Assembly: GCF_019278525.1 (NCBI RefSeq)
Contig: NZ_CP058986.1
Span: 2,204,001 to 2,268,000, forward strand
Reading direction: 5' to 3'
Origin: Polaribacter sp. HaHaR_3_91
Lineage (GTDB): Bacteria; Bacteroidota; Bacteroidia; Flavobacteriales; Flavobacteriaceae
Length of the DNA stretch: 64,000 nt
Shown here: one piece after another, positions 44,910 through 53,466 of the stretch
Position numbering within the stretch: the stretch's first letter is position 1
Layout: each line of letters opens with the position of its first letter
Translations under genes and position numbers: made by a program
The notes under the pieces: generated by a model
The model's database searches: none
What the model was told of the DNA's origin: nothing
Seen by the model: the letters and a program-made list of their open reading frames with translations, nothing else

Positions 44910-45404
44910 TTAATTTATTTTTTTTATTTCATTTTCAAGGTCTTCTATACTCTTAAACATACGTTCATGAAAAGTCCTTTTTTTATTATTGAATATGATT
45001 GTAAATGGTATAGATCCAGACCAATTTGGGTCTATTTTATCGATCCAACTATTAGCGTCTGGATCGTCTAAAAGAACTACATTAGATATAATTCCTTTTC
45101 GTTTTAAAAACGGTTTTACTTTTGTTTCTAAATCATCTGAAAAATCTAAACTTACCAATGTAATTTTTAAATTAGGATGCTTCTTTTGATACGCTTCTAG
45201 TATTGGTAATTCTTTTACACAAGGTGCACACCACATTGCCCAAAAATTGACAATATGTATTTCTTCCGAATCTGTATATAAATAAGGCTTTAAAGTTTCA
45301 AAATTTAAAACTGGAATATTTATGTTTTTGCTATTCTGTGAATTACTTTGCGTTGTAAAACCAAGAAATAGTACAGAAACTGCTATTAAAATATTTTTAT
45401 ACAT
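44910..45404 (-). CDS. TlpA-like thiol:disulfide oxidoreductase
   Basis: This 164-residue protein has a signal peptide (NILIAVSVLFLGFTTQSNS) and a thioredoxin fold with the active site FWAMWCAPCVKELPILEAYQKK (WCxxC) and the cis-Pro region GSIPFTIIFNNKKR. It is a periplasmic disulfide reductase of the TlpA/ResA type, possibly in cytochrome c maturation or oxidative repair. It precedes the redoxin gene by 10 bp. Confidence 0.87.
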   Translation of the reverse strand: MYKNILIAVSVLFLGFTTQSNSQNSKNINIPVLNFETLKPYLYTDSEEIHIVNFWAMWCAPCVKELPILEAYQKKHPNLKITLVSLDFSDDLETKVKPFLKRKGIISNVVLLDDPDANSWIDKIDPNWSGSIPFTIIFNNKKRTFHERMFKSIEDLENEIKKIN

Positions 45405-45723
45405 ATGTATCTCTAATTATTTGATCTTATAAAGTTTAAAAGTATTTGTATTATTCTTTTAAATAAAACAAAATAGATAATACCTCACATTTTATCTATG
45501 AAACTGTCTTTATTATAGAAGAAAATTAGAAAACTATAGGGATCTGTAAATGAATAAGATCTCCGTTCGAACGCAGTCGAGAACTAGTTGAGTTTTACAA
45601 TTTCGACAACGGAGGAATCTCATAAAATGCATAATGTTCTCTTGTTAGGCGGTTCCTCAATTCTTCGGAATGACAAGTTTGGATTGGAATACCACAATCC
45701 TCGATTGAAATAACAGTAATTCG
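45405..45723. other. Intergenic region with interspersed palindromic repeats
   Basis: The gap holds a 24-bp repeat (TCTCCGTTCGAACGCAGTCG followed by AGAA) at 45560-45583, bounded by the 7-bp inverted repeats CTCCGTT (45561) and AACGGAG (about 45608). A degenerate TTCCTCAATTCTTCGGAATG lies further on, resembling the palindrome family of the GIY-YIG array. No gene is seen. Confidence 0.6.
45560..45583. repeat. TCGACTGCGTTCGAACGGAGA-type interspersed repeat (copy 1)
   Basis: Plus strand reads CTCCGTTCGAACGCAGTCGA. A close inverted copy is at 62217-62240. This sequence is a commonly dispersed palindromic element in flavobacterial genomes. Confidence 0.65.
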
Positions 45724-46452
45724 TTACAAAGAATTATTATTTACAAACTCTAAAAACTTAGGTTTGTAATTTTCAGAAACAGTAATCCGTTGTTTGTTAA
45801 TTACAATCTGACTTCGTTCTATTACTTCAATATTTTTTAACGATACAATAAAAGAACGATGCACGCGCATAAATTGAGTTTCTGGTAGTTCTTCTTCTAA
45901 AGATTTTAAACTCATCAGTGTTAAAATAGCCTTTGGATTGTCTTTCAACCAAATTTTAATATAATCTTTCAATCCCTCAAAATACAAGACATCTGCCAAT
46001 TTAATACGCAATTGCTTGTATTCAGATTTTACAAAAAGAAATTCTTTTTCCTCAGAAACTATAGGCTGTTTTTTGCCTTTTACCAACTCAAACCAGGTAT
46101 TTGCTTTGTTAGCAGCAGCCAAAAACTCTGCATAATCAAAAGGTTTTAATAGGTAATCTAGTGCTTCCACTTTAAAACCTTCTAACGCATATTGATCAAA
46201 CGCAGTGGTAAAAATAACACGAGTTTCTTTTGGTAGCATTTTAGAAAATTCAATACCTGTTAAATCTGGCATTTGTATGTCTAAAAAGAGTACATCTACC
46301 GGCTCATTTTTTAAAAATTCCATGGCTTCTATAGCACTGCTACACTTCTTTTTTAGTACTAAAAAAGGTGTTTTTTCTACATAACTTTCTACTAAATTAA
46401 GCGCCATTGGTTCATCATCTACAATAACACAGGTAATTTTTATATTGCTCAT
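45724..46452 (-). CDS. LytTR-family response regulator
   Basis: This 242-residue protein has a CheY-like receiver with the acidic pocket VIVDDEP, phospho-acceptor Asp in DVLFLDIQMPDLTG and Lys in DYLLKPF. A LytTR DNA-binding domain follows (about residues 140-240: FLFVKSEYKQLRIKLADVLYFEGLKDYIKIW and FMRVHRSFIVSLKNIEVIE). The histidine kinase gene lies 3 bp upstream on the same strand, so the two form a two-component pair. The genes controlled cannot be read from the sequence. Confidence 0.93.
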   Translation of the reverse strand: MSNIKITCVIVDDEPMALNLVESYVEKTPFLVLKKKCSSAIEAMEFLKNEPVDVLFLDIQMPDLTGIEFSKMLPKETRVIFTTAFDQYALEGFKVEALDYLLKPFDYAEFLAAANKANTWFELVKGKKQPIVSEEKEFLFVKSEYKQLRIKLADVLYFEGLKDYIKIWLKDNPKAILTLMSLKSLEEELPETQFMRVHRSFIVSLKNIEVIERSQIVINKQRITVSENYKPKFLEFVNNNSL

Positions 46453-46455
46453 TAT

Positions 46456-47490
46456 TTAGTTGGTTTCAATTTCTAATTTAGCCATAAAACGATTGTCTTT
46501 TACAGTGGTGTTAAAACTATTTTTATTCGGATATAATAATTCTAAGCGTTTTTTAATATTTACAAGTCCAATACCAGAACCACTTTTATCATCAGATTTT
46601 TTAGGAAAATCATCATTTTCGATGGTAAACAAAACCGTTTTTTCTAAGGTACTAATATTAATATCAATAGTGCTTGGTTTACTCGCGGAAACACCATGCT
46701 TAAAGGCATTTTCAATTAACGAAATAAACAATAAGGGCGCAATCTTTATACCTGTTTCTTCGGGGGGAAAATTATAATTGACAACAGTTTTGTCGGAAAC
46801 ACGTAATTTCATTAAATCGATGTACTTTTTCATAAAGTCTATTTCTTTAGATAAGGAAATAGTTTCTTCATTGGTTTCATACAACATATAGCGCATCAGT
46901 TTACTTAAACTGTGAATAGATGTTTTGGCTTGATCTGGTGAAATATCTACCATCGCATAAATATTATTTAACGAGTTAAAAAAGAAATGCGGTTGTAATT
47001 GATAATGTAAATGTTGTAATTCTGATTTTAATTTAACATTCAACGCTTCTTTACGTTCTGCTTCTGTTTGTATCCATCTTTTGGTGGTTTTTATGGCTAT
47101 TGAAAATAATAAAGGAGCCATATATGAGAGCATTTGTACGTACAAAAACATTTTTATAGGTGGCCCATTTTCGTCTTTATTAGCTGTTTTCTTTAAACTT
47201 TCAGCAAAAAATAAATCTTCAAGCAATTCTTTTAAAATAAGGCTGAACGCAATTATTACTATGTTAATAAGAATAAACTGAACTGTTTTATTAGAAAATA
47301 AGTATTTGTCAATTAATACAAAATAATTAATATAGAAAATAACAGCGTAAAACGCTATGGGTACCCAAAAATGAGCAATAACTCTATTTAAATCTTGCTC
47401 TTGTCCGTAAGATAATATGTAAGGCATACTAAAGAGCACGAGCCAAACGAGTAGATGAGAAAAGAGGGTTATTTTTTTATTTTTATGCAT
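46456..47490 (-). CDS. LytS-like sensor histidine kinase
   Basis: This 344-residue protein has four transmembrane segments in the first 140 residues (for example FSHLLVWLVLFSMPYIL and WVPIAFYAVIFYINYFVLI), then a coiled coil and the His_kinase domain with HYQLQPHFFFNSLNNIYA (phospho-acceptor His). The ATPase domain follows with LFISLIENAFKHGVS and SGIGLVNIKKRLEL. It pairs with the LytTR regulator 3 bp downstream. A TACCTTTG promoter element lies on the minus strand at 47566-47573. Confidence 0.92.
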   Translation of the reverse strand: MHKNKKITLFSHLLVWLVLFSMPYILSYGQEQDLNRVIAHFWVPIAFYAVIFYINYFVLIDKYLFSNKTVQFILINIVIIAFSLILKELLEDLFFAESLKKTANKDENGPPIKMFLYVQMLSYMAPLLFSIAIKTTKRWIQTEAERKEALNVKLKSELQHLHYQLQPHFFFNSLNNIYAMVDISPDQAKTSIHSLSKLMRYMLYETNEETISLSKEIDFMKKYIDLMKLRVSDKTVVNYNFPPEETGIKIAPLLFISLIENAFKHGVSASKPSTIDINISTLEKTVLFTIENDDFPKKSDDKSGSGIGLVNIKKRLELLYPNKNSFNTTVKDNRFMAKLEIETN

Positions 47491-47837
47491 TTTGTTAGTG
47501 TTTGAAAGGCAAACTTATTTCGCTTACAATTCATTATTTAATAATGCGCTTTTTAAAGCACATACCAAAGGTAAAAATATTTAGGCTTTTGGTAGTATAT
47601 AATTGCTATTTTACAGTATTCTCTATACCAATACAACCTTTTTATAGATGAGAATTACTTTTATAAAAAGCAAACAGTAGCACAACACTAACCTTTTTGT
47701 AATAAAGCTACTACTTGTTTACTCGCTGTTTACTTAGTAAAAGTATGTATTTAAAAAATACACACCCCTAACCTACCCAAACAAACGCTCAGGATAAACC
47801 AAATGGGTCTCTTATAAGGTAATTTGTAAATCATTGC

Positions 47838-47900
47838 ACCAAAGCTCTTTTTAGCTTTGGTATTAACTTATACTTTAAACATAGGCTATACTAGTGTTAT
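47838..47900. repeat. Interspersed hairpin repeat (copy 1)
   Basis: A 9-bp perfect stem ACCAAAGCT/AGCTTTGGT with a 6-base loop is followed by ACTTTAAACATAGGCTATAC. A matching sequence, CCAAAGCTCTTTTTAG then TTTGGTATT and ACTTTAAGCAAAGGCTATCA, occurs at 49384-49435, so this is a dispersed element rather than a simple terminator. Confidence 0.6.
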
Positions 47901-48152
47901 TAAGACACCTTCTTTATCTTAATCACTGCCATATCCACCTTACTTTGCTTTTGATAATCTTAAAATGATGTGGTTACTTATCTAGGTAAATACACCTCTG
48001 TATTCGATTTTTGTTGGTCTGTCTTTAGTGTAAACATAGGGGTAGTTTAACTCATATGGGAATTTAGTCATATAAATTAATTATTTACCTCTCCGCAAAT
48101 TAAAAATGCCAATTCGAGCAAACACAACGTGTTAATTAATTGCTTTTTTTGG

Positions 48153-48229
48153 GCTCATTTGGAAAATTCCTTCTGAATTTCGGCATTCGTGTTTTATTTA
48201 GTAAATTAGTTGTTTAACCACGCAATAAA
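48153..48229 (+). promoter_or_regulatory. Conserved cassette leader (copy 1)
   Basis: GCTCATTTGG then AAAATTCCTT and GTAAATTAGTTGTTTAACC precede the gene at 48275. Matching leaders with the core TAAATTAGTTACTTAAAC lie at 52447-52485, 53354-53430 and 54415-54460. The match with the third copy runs over about 77 bp. Promoter or recombination function is not proven. Confidence 0.55.
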
Positions 48230-48274
48230 GCTTAGACAAATATGTTACCAAACATTTAAGCTAAAAAACAGACT

Positions 48275-48901
48275 ATGAGATTAACATTTGTATTTATTCT
48301 ATTTACTTGTTTGACTTTTGGACAAAAAAAAACAATAGTTTTCTTCGATGAAAGTGGAGAGGAAATAAGCAAACAAAAGTTCTTTGAAACTAAAGATTAT
48401 AGTAAAAATTTGGATATACATTTTAAGAACGATACAACAAAAATAGCTCTATTAGTAACGCGACAAAATTTCGGACATCTCGATAAAAGTACTTTTGAGA
48501 ATCTGAAATCATACTTAACTAAATTGACTGCTAAGCAAATTGACTCGTCACAAAACATTGTAATTAATTACTTAACACCATTTCCAAAAAAGGTTAAAAA
48601 TACGACCACAAAATCAGGTTGGAATGTTTTACATAGAAATTATCTAAAAAAACTGCATAAAATAGCAAATATTAATCAATTTTGGATAAACTCACCCAAA
48701 TGCGATAATCTAGAATACAATCATTCCAAAAAAATAAATTGGATAGCAGATAAAGAAAATTTATTCAAAAAATTGTTTTTTCCTTACGATGTAAGATTTG
48801 GAAATTATATTCTCATTAAACCCGATGGAAAATTTTATTATTATTTAGGAGAACATAGTAAATATAACATTTGGGAAAACGCCGAAAAGTATTTTAAATA
48901 A
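48275..48901 (+). CDS. Secreted protein of unknown function (cassette 1)
   Basis: This 208-residue protein has a short signal peptide (RLTFVFILFTCLTFGQ). The mature part is Lys-rich and mixed alpha/beta, ending with FGNYILIKPDGKFYYYLGEHSKYNIWENAEKYF. It matches no family I recognise. Its leader shares about 77 bp with the leader of the gene at 53467, and it lies in the cassette-like block. Confidence 0.65.
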   Translation: MRLTFVFILFTCLTFGQKKTIVFFDESGEEISKQKFFETKDYSKNLDIHFKNDTTKIALLVTRQNFGHLDKSTFENLKSYLTKLTAKQIDSSQNIVINYLTPFPKKVKNTTTKSGWNVLHRNYLKKLHKIANINQFWINSPKCDNLEYNHSKKINWIADKENLFKKLFFPYDVRFGNYILIKPDGKFYYYLGEHSKYNIWENAEKYFK

Positions 48902-48934
48902 AATGATTTTATATTAAAAATTTAGAATCTTAAA

Positions 48935-49330
48935 ATGAATATAACAAAGAAAACTTTAAAACCTTTTTCTGCTAAAGTAACATTAGGACTTGAATTAGGA
49001 TATACCGAGAAATTAATAGAAAAAACAGAAATTATACAATATCTTCAAAAGATACAGAAAGACTTAATTCTTACTGAAAATATTTATTTAAGTGTTTCAA
49101 TATCCGATACCAATATTGTAATGAGCGGTCAAATTGAACCTCATATTTTATTAAGCTTTATAAATTACCCTAAATTCCCTTTAAAGCCAGAAAAATTAAA
49201 GAAGGAAATTGAGAAATTGACAAAGCAATTAATGAGAAAATTTAAACAAAATAGAATAGTTATTGAATATTTAGACGAAACAGTTATGTTAGAACAAAGT
49301 GAAGAGATTGACAATAGAATTAAACAATAA
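48935..49330 (+). CDS. Hypothetical cytosolic protein
   Basis: This 131-residue protein has no signal peptide or membrane helix. It has amphipathic helices (EIIQYLQKIQKDLIL and KPEKLKKEIEKLTKQLMRKFKQN) flanking strand-like segments (NIYLSVSISDTNIVMSG). I do not recognise the family. It starts 33 bp after the preceding gene. Confidence 0.6.
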   Translation: MNITKKTLKPFSAKVTLGLELGYTEKLIEKTEIIQYLQKIQKDLILTENIYLSVSISDTNIVMSGQIEPHILLSFINYPKFPLKPEKLKKEIEKLTKQLMRKFKQNRIVIEYLDETVMLEQSEEIDNRIKQ

Positions 49331-49762
49331 CTATTAACAATCTAGTAGGTAGCTCCGCTATTGAATAATGGAGTGCCCCTCAAACCAAAGCTCTTTTTAG
49401 GTTTGGTATTTCTACTTTAAGCAAAGGCTATCACCAGAGTACTCCTATTAGAATTTTTAAGAGAATTACATTCATTCCTTTCCTCCTTGTGAGCCTATCA
49501 GAGGTATTGTCTTTGCTAGTTTCTTGAAATTTTTGTGATTTCTCTTTTATCTCAATCTCGTCCATAACTAACTACTTCCATTTTGTCCTATCGCTAGAGT
49601 TAAACCTGCATAACTGCAAAGTTCACTTTCACTGTTAAAGCAATCGAAACCGTCACTTTTTATATACAAGACCGATATAATGGCAGAACGGAACTGCTTA
49701 TTAAAAAATAATTACATAAAAATGTAACAATTCATTATTATTATCTTCAAATAGTAAAACAA
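49331..49762. other. Intergenic region with hairpin repeat (copy 2)
   Basis: A gap of 432 bp. The second copy of the CCAAAGCTCTTTTTAG hairpin element lies at 49384-49435. The rest is AT-rich DNA with nothing recognised. Confidence 0.5.
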
Positions 49763-50266
49763 ATGTTTATGAATATAACAACAGACTTTAACAAATACTG
49801 TTTTGAAATTATTGAAAATGGAAACTCTATTTGCAAATTAACATCTGATTCTAATTCAATTGGAAAAACAAATTATTTAGGAGATTCTATTGAGTTTAGA
49901 ACAAAAGATAACTGGTGGGAAAGATATCAATATTCTATAATTAAGAATTCAAAAACTATTGGCTCTATCAAATTTAATTGGCTTCTTGATAGTATAATAA
50001 CGATTAATCAAAAAGGGCTAGAAAAAAAATACATCTTAAAAATAAATACTCTTAAGCAGGAATTCAATCTGTATGATGACAATAAAATTCATTTATTAAA
50101 GTACAAAAAGACTGAAGGTGATTTTTCTGTTTTTGAAATAAACTGTAAAATTATAAAACAGCCAGAGGAAATAATTGATTTAAATGAATTAATTATTTAT
50201 TCATACTACCCAGCATTTCTAATTATGCATGGAACATTAATTAATCAAATGAATGGTGGCGGATAA
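49763..50266 (+). CDS. Hypothetical protein
   Basis: This 167-residue protein (start at 49763, or at a second ATG at 49769) has no signal peptide. It consists of many predicted beta strands: KYCFEIIENGNSICKLTSDSN, RYQYSIIKNSKTIGSIKFNWLLDSIITI and GDFSVFEINCKI. It resembles small lipocalin-like or LURP/tubby-like beta folds, but no family is recognised. It belongs to the accessory block. Confidence 0.55.
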   Translation: MFMNITTDFNKYCFEIIENGNSICKLTSDSNSIGKTNYLGDSIEFRTKDNWWERYQYSIIKNSKTIGSIKFNWLLDSIITINQKGLEKKYILKINTLKQEFNLYDDNKIHLLKYKKTEGDFSVFEINCKIIKQPEEIIDLNELIIYSYYPAFLIMHGTLINQMNGGG

Positions 50267-50572
50267 TAAAAACTACACAAAACAAAGTAGTGTGGTAAAT
50301 AAAACAAGTAAAACCTCATTAATTTTTCACTAAAACACTTCTATAATTATTATCATATGTCAATCCTGATTTAGAAATCGCAAAAGCTTGTTTTAAAGCT
50401 TGTTAGAAACGACTATTCACAGTAATCGTGCATCTTTTTGTTTTATATAAAATAAGCGATATAAAGACATCATATCAAAGAAAAATGTTCTTTATTCAAA
50501 AAGGTCTACTTGATAATTAATATATTTAATTTTATATAATAGAAATGGCAGTAATGCTAAAACGAAACTAAA
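50267..50572. other. Intergenic region
   Basis: 306 bp of AT-rich DNA upstream of the membrane protein gene. The repeated words AAAGCTTGTTTTAAAGCTTG form a short direct repeat at about 50382-50402. No gene is recognised. Confidence 0.4.
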
Positions 50573-51193
50573 ATGATAGACAGATTTTTAAAAGCAAAAC
50601 ATTGGCAACTTTTCACATTAATGTTTGGAATTCCGATACTATTCCAACTAGTAATGATGGGAACTATGTTTTCGAAAATTAATTCTGAAACAAATCCTGA
50701 TCCAACAGAAATGTTTAATATATTTAAATTTTCCCCAATAATAATGATACTCTATATGGGCGTCTTCTTTGGTTGGTTTTGGTCTATTGCAATTGGCTTA
50801 CAAAAGAAAGTACCAGAAAACGTAATAATGAAAACGAAGACATTTAAAGTATTTTTCTTTATTCCATTAGTTTATATACTCTGTATTTCTATTTTTATTG
50901 GTGGAATGTTCAGCGGAATAATGCAAACCGAAACAGGACCAAGTGCAGGGTTTGTCGCTGGAATGGTTGGAATAATTCTTCCTCTTCATTTATTGTCAAT
51001 GTTTGGAATGTTTTACTCTTTGTATTTTGTTGCAAAAACATTTAAAACAGTTGAATTGCAAAAAGAAGTGAATTTTGGGGAATTTGCAGGTGAATTTTTT
51101 ATGTTATGGTTTTACTTTATTGGAATTTGGATTATACAACCGAAAATTAATAAAATGTCGGAAACTGAAAATACGTTAGTAATAAATAACTGA
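50573..51193 (+). CDS. Multi-pass membrane protein of unknown function
   Basis: This 206-residue protein has about five transmembrane segments, for example LFTLMFGIPILFQLVMMGTMF, IIMILYMGVFFGWFWSIAIGL, FFFIPLVYILCISIFIGGMF, AGMVGIILPLHLLSMFGMFYSLYFVA and FMLWFYFIGIWIIQPKI. No family is recognised. Its stop codon lies within the tail motif CTGAGTTAGAAAAGC (51190-51204), which recurs after other genes in the block. The Crp/Fnr gene starts 29 bp later. Confidence 0.7.
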   Translation: MIDRFLKAKHWQLFTLMFGIPILFQLVMMGTMFSKINSETNPDPTEMFNIFKFSPIIMILYMGVFFGWFWSIAIGLQKKVPENVIMKTKTFKVFFFIPLVYILCISIFIGGMFSGIMQTETGPSAGFVAGMVGIILPLHLLSMFGMFYSLYFVAKTFKTVELQKEVNFGEFAGEFFMLWFYFIGIWIIQPKINKMSETENTLVINN

Positions 51194-51204
51194 GTTAGAA
51201 AAGC
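51190..51204 (+). repeat. Conserved cassette tail motif (copy 1)
   Basis: CTGAGTTAGAAAAGC overlaps the stop codon of the membrane protein gene. Related copies, TTGAGTTAAAAAGCAACTC at 52195-52213 and CTGAGCTAAAAAACAACTC at 54252-54270, follow the next two gene ends; the second copy folds as GAGTT/AACTC. Confidence 0.5.
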
Positions 51205-51222
51205 ATTGACAACAATTAAAAA

Positions 51223-51786
51223 ATGAGAAATTACCTACGAACATTTAATTTGCTAACCGAACATGAAATCGACCTCTTAGAAAGTAAGGTTCAGAATATT
51301 AAATTAAAAAAAGGTGATTTTTTTATCAAAGAAAATCGAGTCTCTAAAGAAGTCGCATTTGTCGTTTCTGGATTGTTTAGGTCATTCTATTATTCTTCTT
51401 CTGAAGAGGAAGTTACCTATTGTTTTACCTTTTCAAATTCATTTGTTAGCGCCTACTCTTCTTTTTTATCTCAAACCAAAACTATTGAAAATATTCAAGC
51501 CCTCACAGATATAGAACTACTAACGATATCTAGAGAAGATATTTTAATATTGGAGAAATCAAGTACAAATTGGTTGAAATTTTTCAAATTAATTACTGAA
51601 CAAGAATACATTAAAATGGAAAAGAGAGTTTTGTTGTTGCAAAAAGAATCAGCTGAAAAAAAATATACAGATTTACTTATAAATCACCCAGAATATTTAC
51701 AATCCATTCCTTTAAATTTTCTGGCTTCATATCTAGGTATCACCCAAAGACATTTAAGTAGAATAAGAAAAACAATTACGAATTAG
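51223..51786 (+). CDS. Crp/Fnr family transcriptional regulator
   Basis: This 187-residue protein has a cyclic nucleotide-binding-like N-terminal domain (KLKKGDFFIKENRVSKEVAFVVSGLFRSFYYSSSEEEVTYCF) and a C-terminal winged helix (IPLNFLASYLGITQRHLSRIRKTI). The Cys residues of Fnr are absent. Flavobacterial regulators of this type commonly sit next to the flavodoxin-fold oxidoreductase gene they control, and the remnant of such a gene follows directly. Confidence 0.88.
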   Translation: MRNYLRTFNLLTEHEIDLLESKVQNIKLKKGDFFIKENRVSKEVAFVVSGLFRSFYYSSSEEEVTYCFTFSNSFVSAYSSFLSQTKTIENIQALTDIELLTISREDILILEKSSTNWLKFFKLITEQEYIKMEKRVLLLQKESAEKKYTDLLINHPEYLQSIPLNFLASYLGITQRHLSRIRKTITN

Positions 51787-52191
51787 ACGGAACCGGATCT
51801 ATCTGTAGCAATAGAAAAGATTAAAAAAGCAGACCATATTGTTTGGATATTTCCTATGTGGTGGTATGGTTACCCAGCTATAATGAAAGGATTTATTGAT
51901 AGAGTCTTTTTACCAGGAATTACATATCAACCAATTGAAGGGAAATCATTACCTGAAAAACTTTTGAAAGGAAAATCTGCAAGATTAATAATTACGGCAG
52001 ATACCCCAAAATGGTATGATTTCCTGATTATGAAAAGTCCAGCTATTAACCAATTCAAAAATGGAACATTAAAATTTTGCGGAGTAAACCCTGTAAGAAC
52101 AACTTATATTGCTTCAATAAAAAAATCCTCTTCAAACTTTAGAACAAGTTGGTTGAAAAAAGTGACATTTTTAGGAGAGAGGTTGAAATAA
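51787..52191 (+). pseudogene. 5'-truncated NAD(P)H-dependent oxidoreductase (flavodoxin fold)
   Basis: From the codon after the Crp stop, the same frame reads TEPDLSVAIEKIKKADHIVWIFPMWWYGYPAIMKGFIDRVFLPGITY and continues to a normal C-terminus (KWYDFLIMKSPAINQFKNGTLKFCG). This is the C-terminal two thirds (134 codons) of a NAD(P)H dehydrogenase/quinone reductase family protein of about 195 residues. The first 60 or so residues, with the flavin phosphate loop, and the start codon are missing. The first in-frame ATG (51856) lies inside the conserved core. The direct junction to the Crp gene indicates a deletion. It is almost certainly non-functional. Confidence 0.85.
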
Positions 52192-52511
52192 GTATTGAGT
52201 TAAAAAGCAACTCTTTTATACATTATTATTACAAGCTCATAATTCTATTCGTTAGTATTTTAAGCTTTTATTTTTTATTTAATTACTATTTATTTTGATA
52301 AAACAGAAACGTAGGATTCGTAATATGGTAAGCCTTATTTTGCAATAGCAAAACGTTGTTTTTTTCAATTTATTTGAAACTGATATCAAAACTAATTTCT
52401 TACCATTACCTACTTGCAAAAGTCTTCGAGGTCATTCTTTGTCGGTAATTATTTACTATATTAGTTTCTTAAAACACGCAACAAAACACATACAAAAACA
52501 TCGGTAACCAT
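52192..52511. other. Intergenic region between truncated oxidoreductase and beta-lactamase genes
   Basis: 320 bp. Holds the tail motif at 52195-52213 and the second copy of the conserved leader at 52447-52485. Otherwise AT-rich with no gene. Confidence 0.5.
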
Positions 52512-53318
52512 ATGAAAATAAAAATATTAAATATTATTTTAATAGTAAGTATTTTAGTTTCTTGTAATGAAAAAGCTAAAACAAAAGAAATACTTAAACC
52601 TGAATTTCAATCAATTATTGATTCAAGTAATGTAGATGGATCTATTCTAATTTATAATCTACATAAAGATTTATTTTATTCTAATAACTTTGATTGGGCT
52701 AAAACGGGACGATTACCCGCATCTACATTTAAAATTCCGAATTCTATAATTGCTTTAGAAACTAAAGTTGTAGAAAATGATAGTACATTATTCAAATGGA
52801 ATGGAGAAAAAAGAGCTTATAAAATCTGGGAACAAGATTTAATATTAAGAAATGCTTTTCAATATTCTTGTGTTCCGTGTTATCAAGAAATTGCTAATAA
52901 AATTGGAGAAAAAAGAATGAATAAATATCTTAAAAAATTACAATTTGGAGATATGAATGTTACCTCTAAAAATTTAGATATCTTTTGGTTAGAAGGAAAA
53001 TCAAGAATTAATCAATTTCAACAAATAGATTTTTTAAAACGTTTTGTTAATTCAGAATTGAAAATTTCTAAAAGAACTGAAGAAATCCTAAAAAGAATAT
53101 CTTTTATTGAAGAAAACGAAAGATATAAATTATATGGAAAAACAGGTTTATCAGTTAGAAATGGAAATCATAATGGTTGGTTTGTAGGGTATCGTAAATC
53201 GAAAAATAACACGTATTTTTTTGCTATTAATATTGAACCTAATGAAAATACGAATAAAGAATTATTTCCAAAATTAAGAAAAGAAATCACTCTTAAAGCT
53301 TTAGAATTTATGAAATAA
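52512..53318 (+). CDS. OXA-type class D beta-lactamase
   Basis: This 268-residue lipoprotein (signal ILIVSILVSC) has the class D beta-lactamase motifs: the active-site serine tetrad STFK at residues 71-74, S-x-V as SCV at 119-121, FGD at 145-147 in place of the usual YGN, and the KTG box at 210-212, followed by WFVGY. The Lys of STFK is the carboxylatable general base, and a Trp in the omega-loop region is present (DIFWLEG). Serine beta-lactamases hydrolyse penicillins, some also carbapenems; the spectrum cannot be read from sequence. It lies in the cassette-like block. It looks intact. Confidence 0.88.
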   Translation: MKIKILNIILIVSILVSCNEKAKTKEILKPEFQSIIDSSNVDGSILIYNLHKDLFYSNNFDWAKTGRLPASTFKIPNSIIALETKVVENDSTLFKWNGEKRAYKIWEQDLILRNAFQYSCVPCYQEIANKIGEKRMNKYLKKLQFGDMNVTSKNLDIFWLEGKSRINQFQQIDFLKRFVNSELKISKRTEEILKRISFIEENERYKLYGKTGLSVRNGNHNGWFVGYRKSKNNTYFFAINIEPNENTNKELFPKLRKEITLKALEFMK

Positions 53319-53353
53319 ATACAGTTATTAATATCTGTATAATTAATAGGTTT

Positions 53354-53430
53354 TGCTCACTTACAAAATTCCTTGCAGATGTTCTATTCTGTTTTTATTT
53401 ACTAAATTAGTTACTTAAACATGCCAATAA
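53354..53430 (+). promoter_or_regulatory. Conserved cassette leader (copy 3)
   Basis: GCTCACTTAC then AAAATTCCTT and ACTAAATTAGTTACTTAAAC precede the lipoprotein gene at 53467. The same layout occurs at 48153-48229 before an unrelated gene. A further motif TTGGGAACAATTAAAA follows at 53447, like TTGACAACAATTAAAAA at 51206 and TTGGCAACAATTAGAAAA at 54449. Confidence 0.55.
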
Positions 53431-53466
53431 TTATACACAAAAACCGTTGGGAACAATTAAAACCAA

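Larger units (their letters stand above)
47491..48274. other. Long non-coding gap opening the cassette-like accessory block
   Basis: This 784-bp gap contains no credible gene. It holds a hairpin element ACCAAAGCT-CTTTTT-AGCTTTGGT at 47838-47861 with a related copy at 49384-49407, the promoter element of the histidine kinase gene near 47566, and a conserved leader motif at 48153-48229 that recurs before other genes in the block. Confidence 0.55.
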
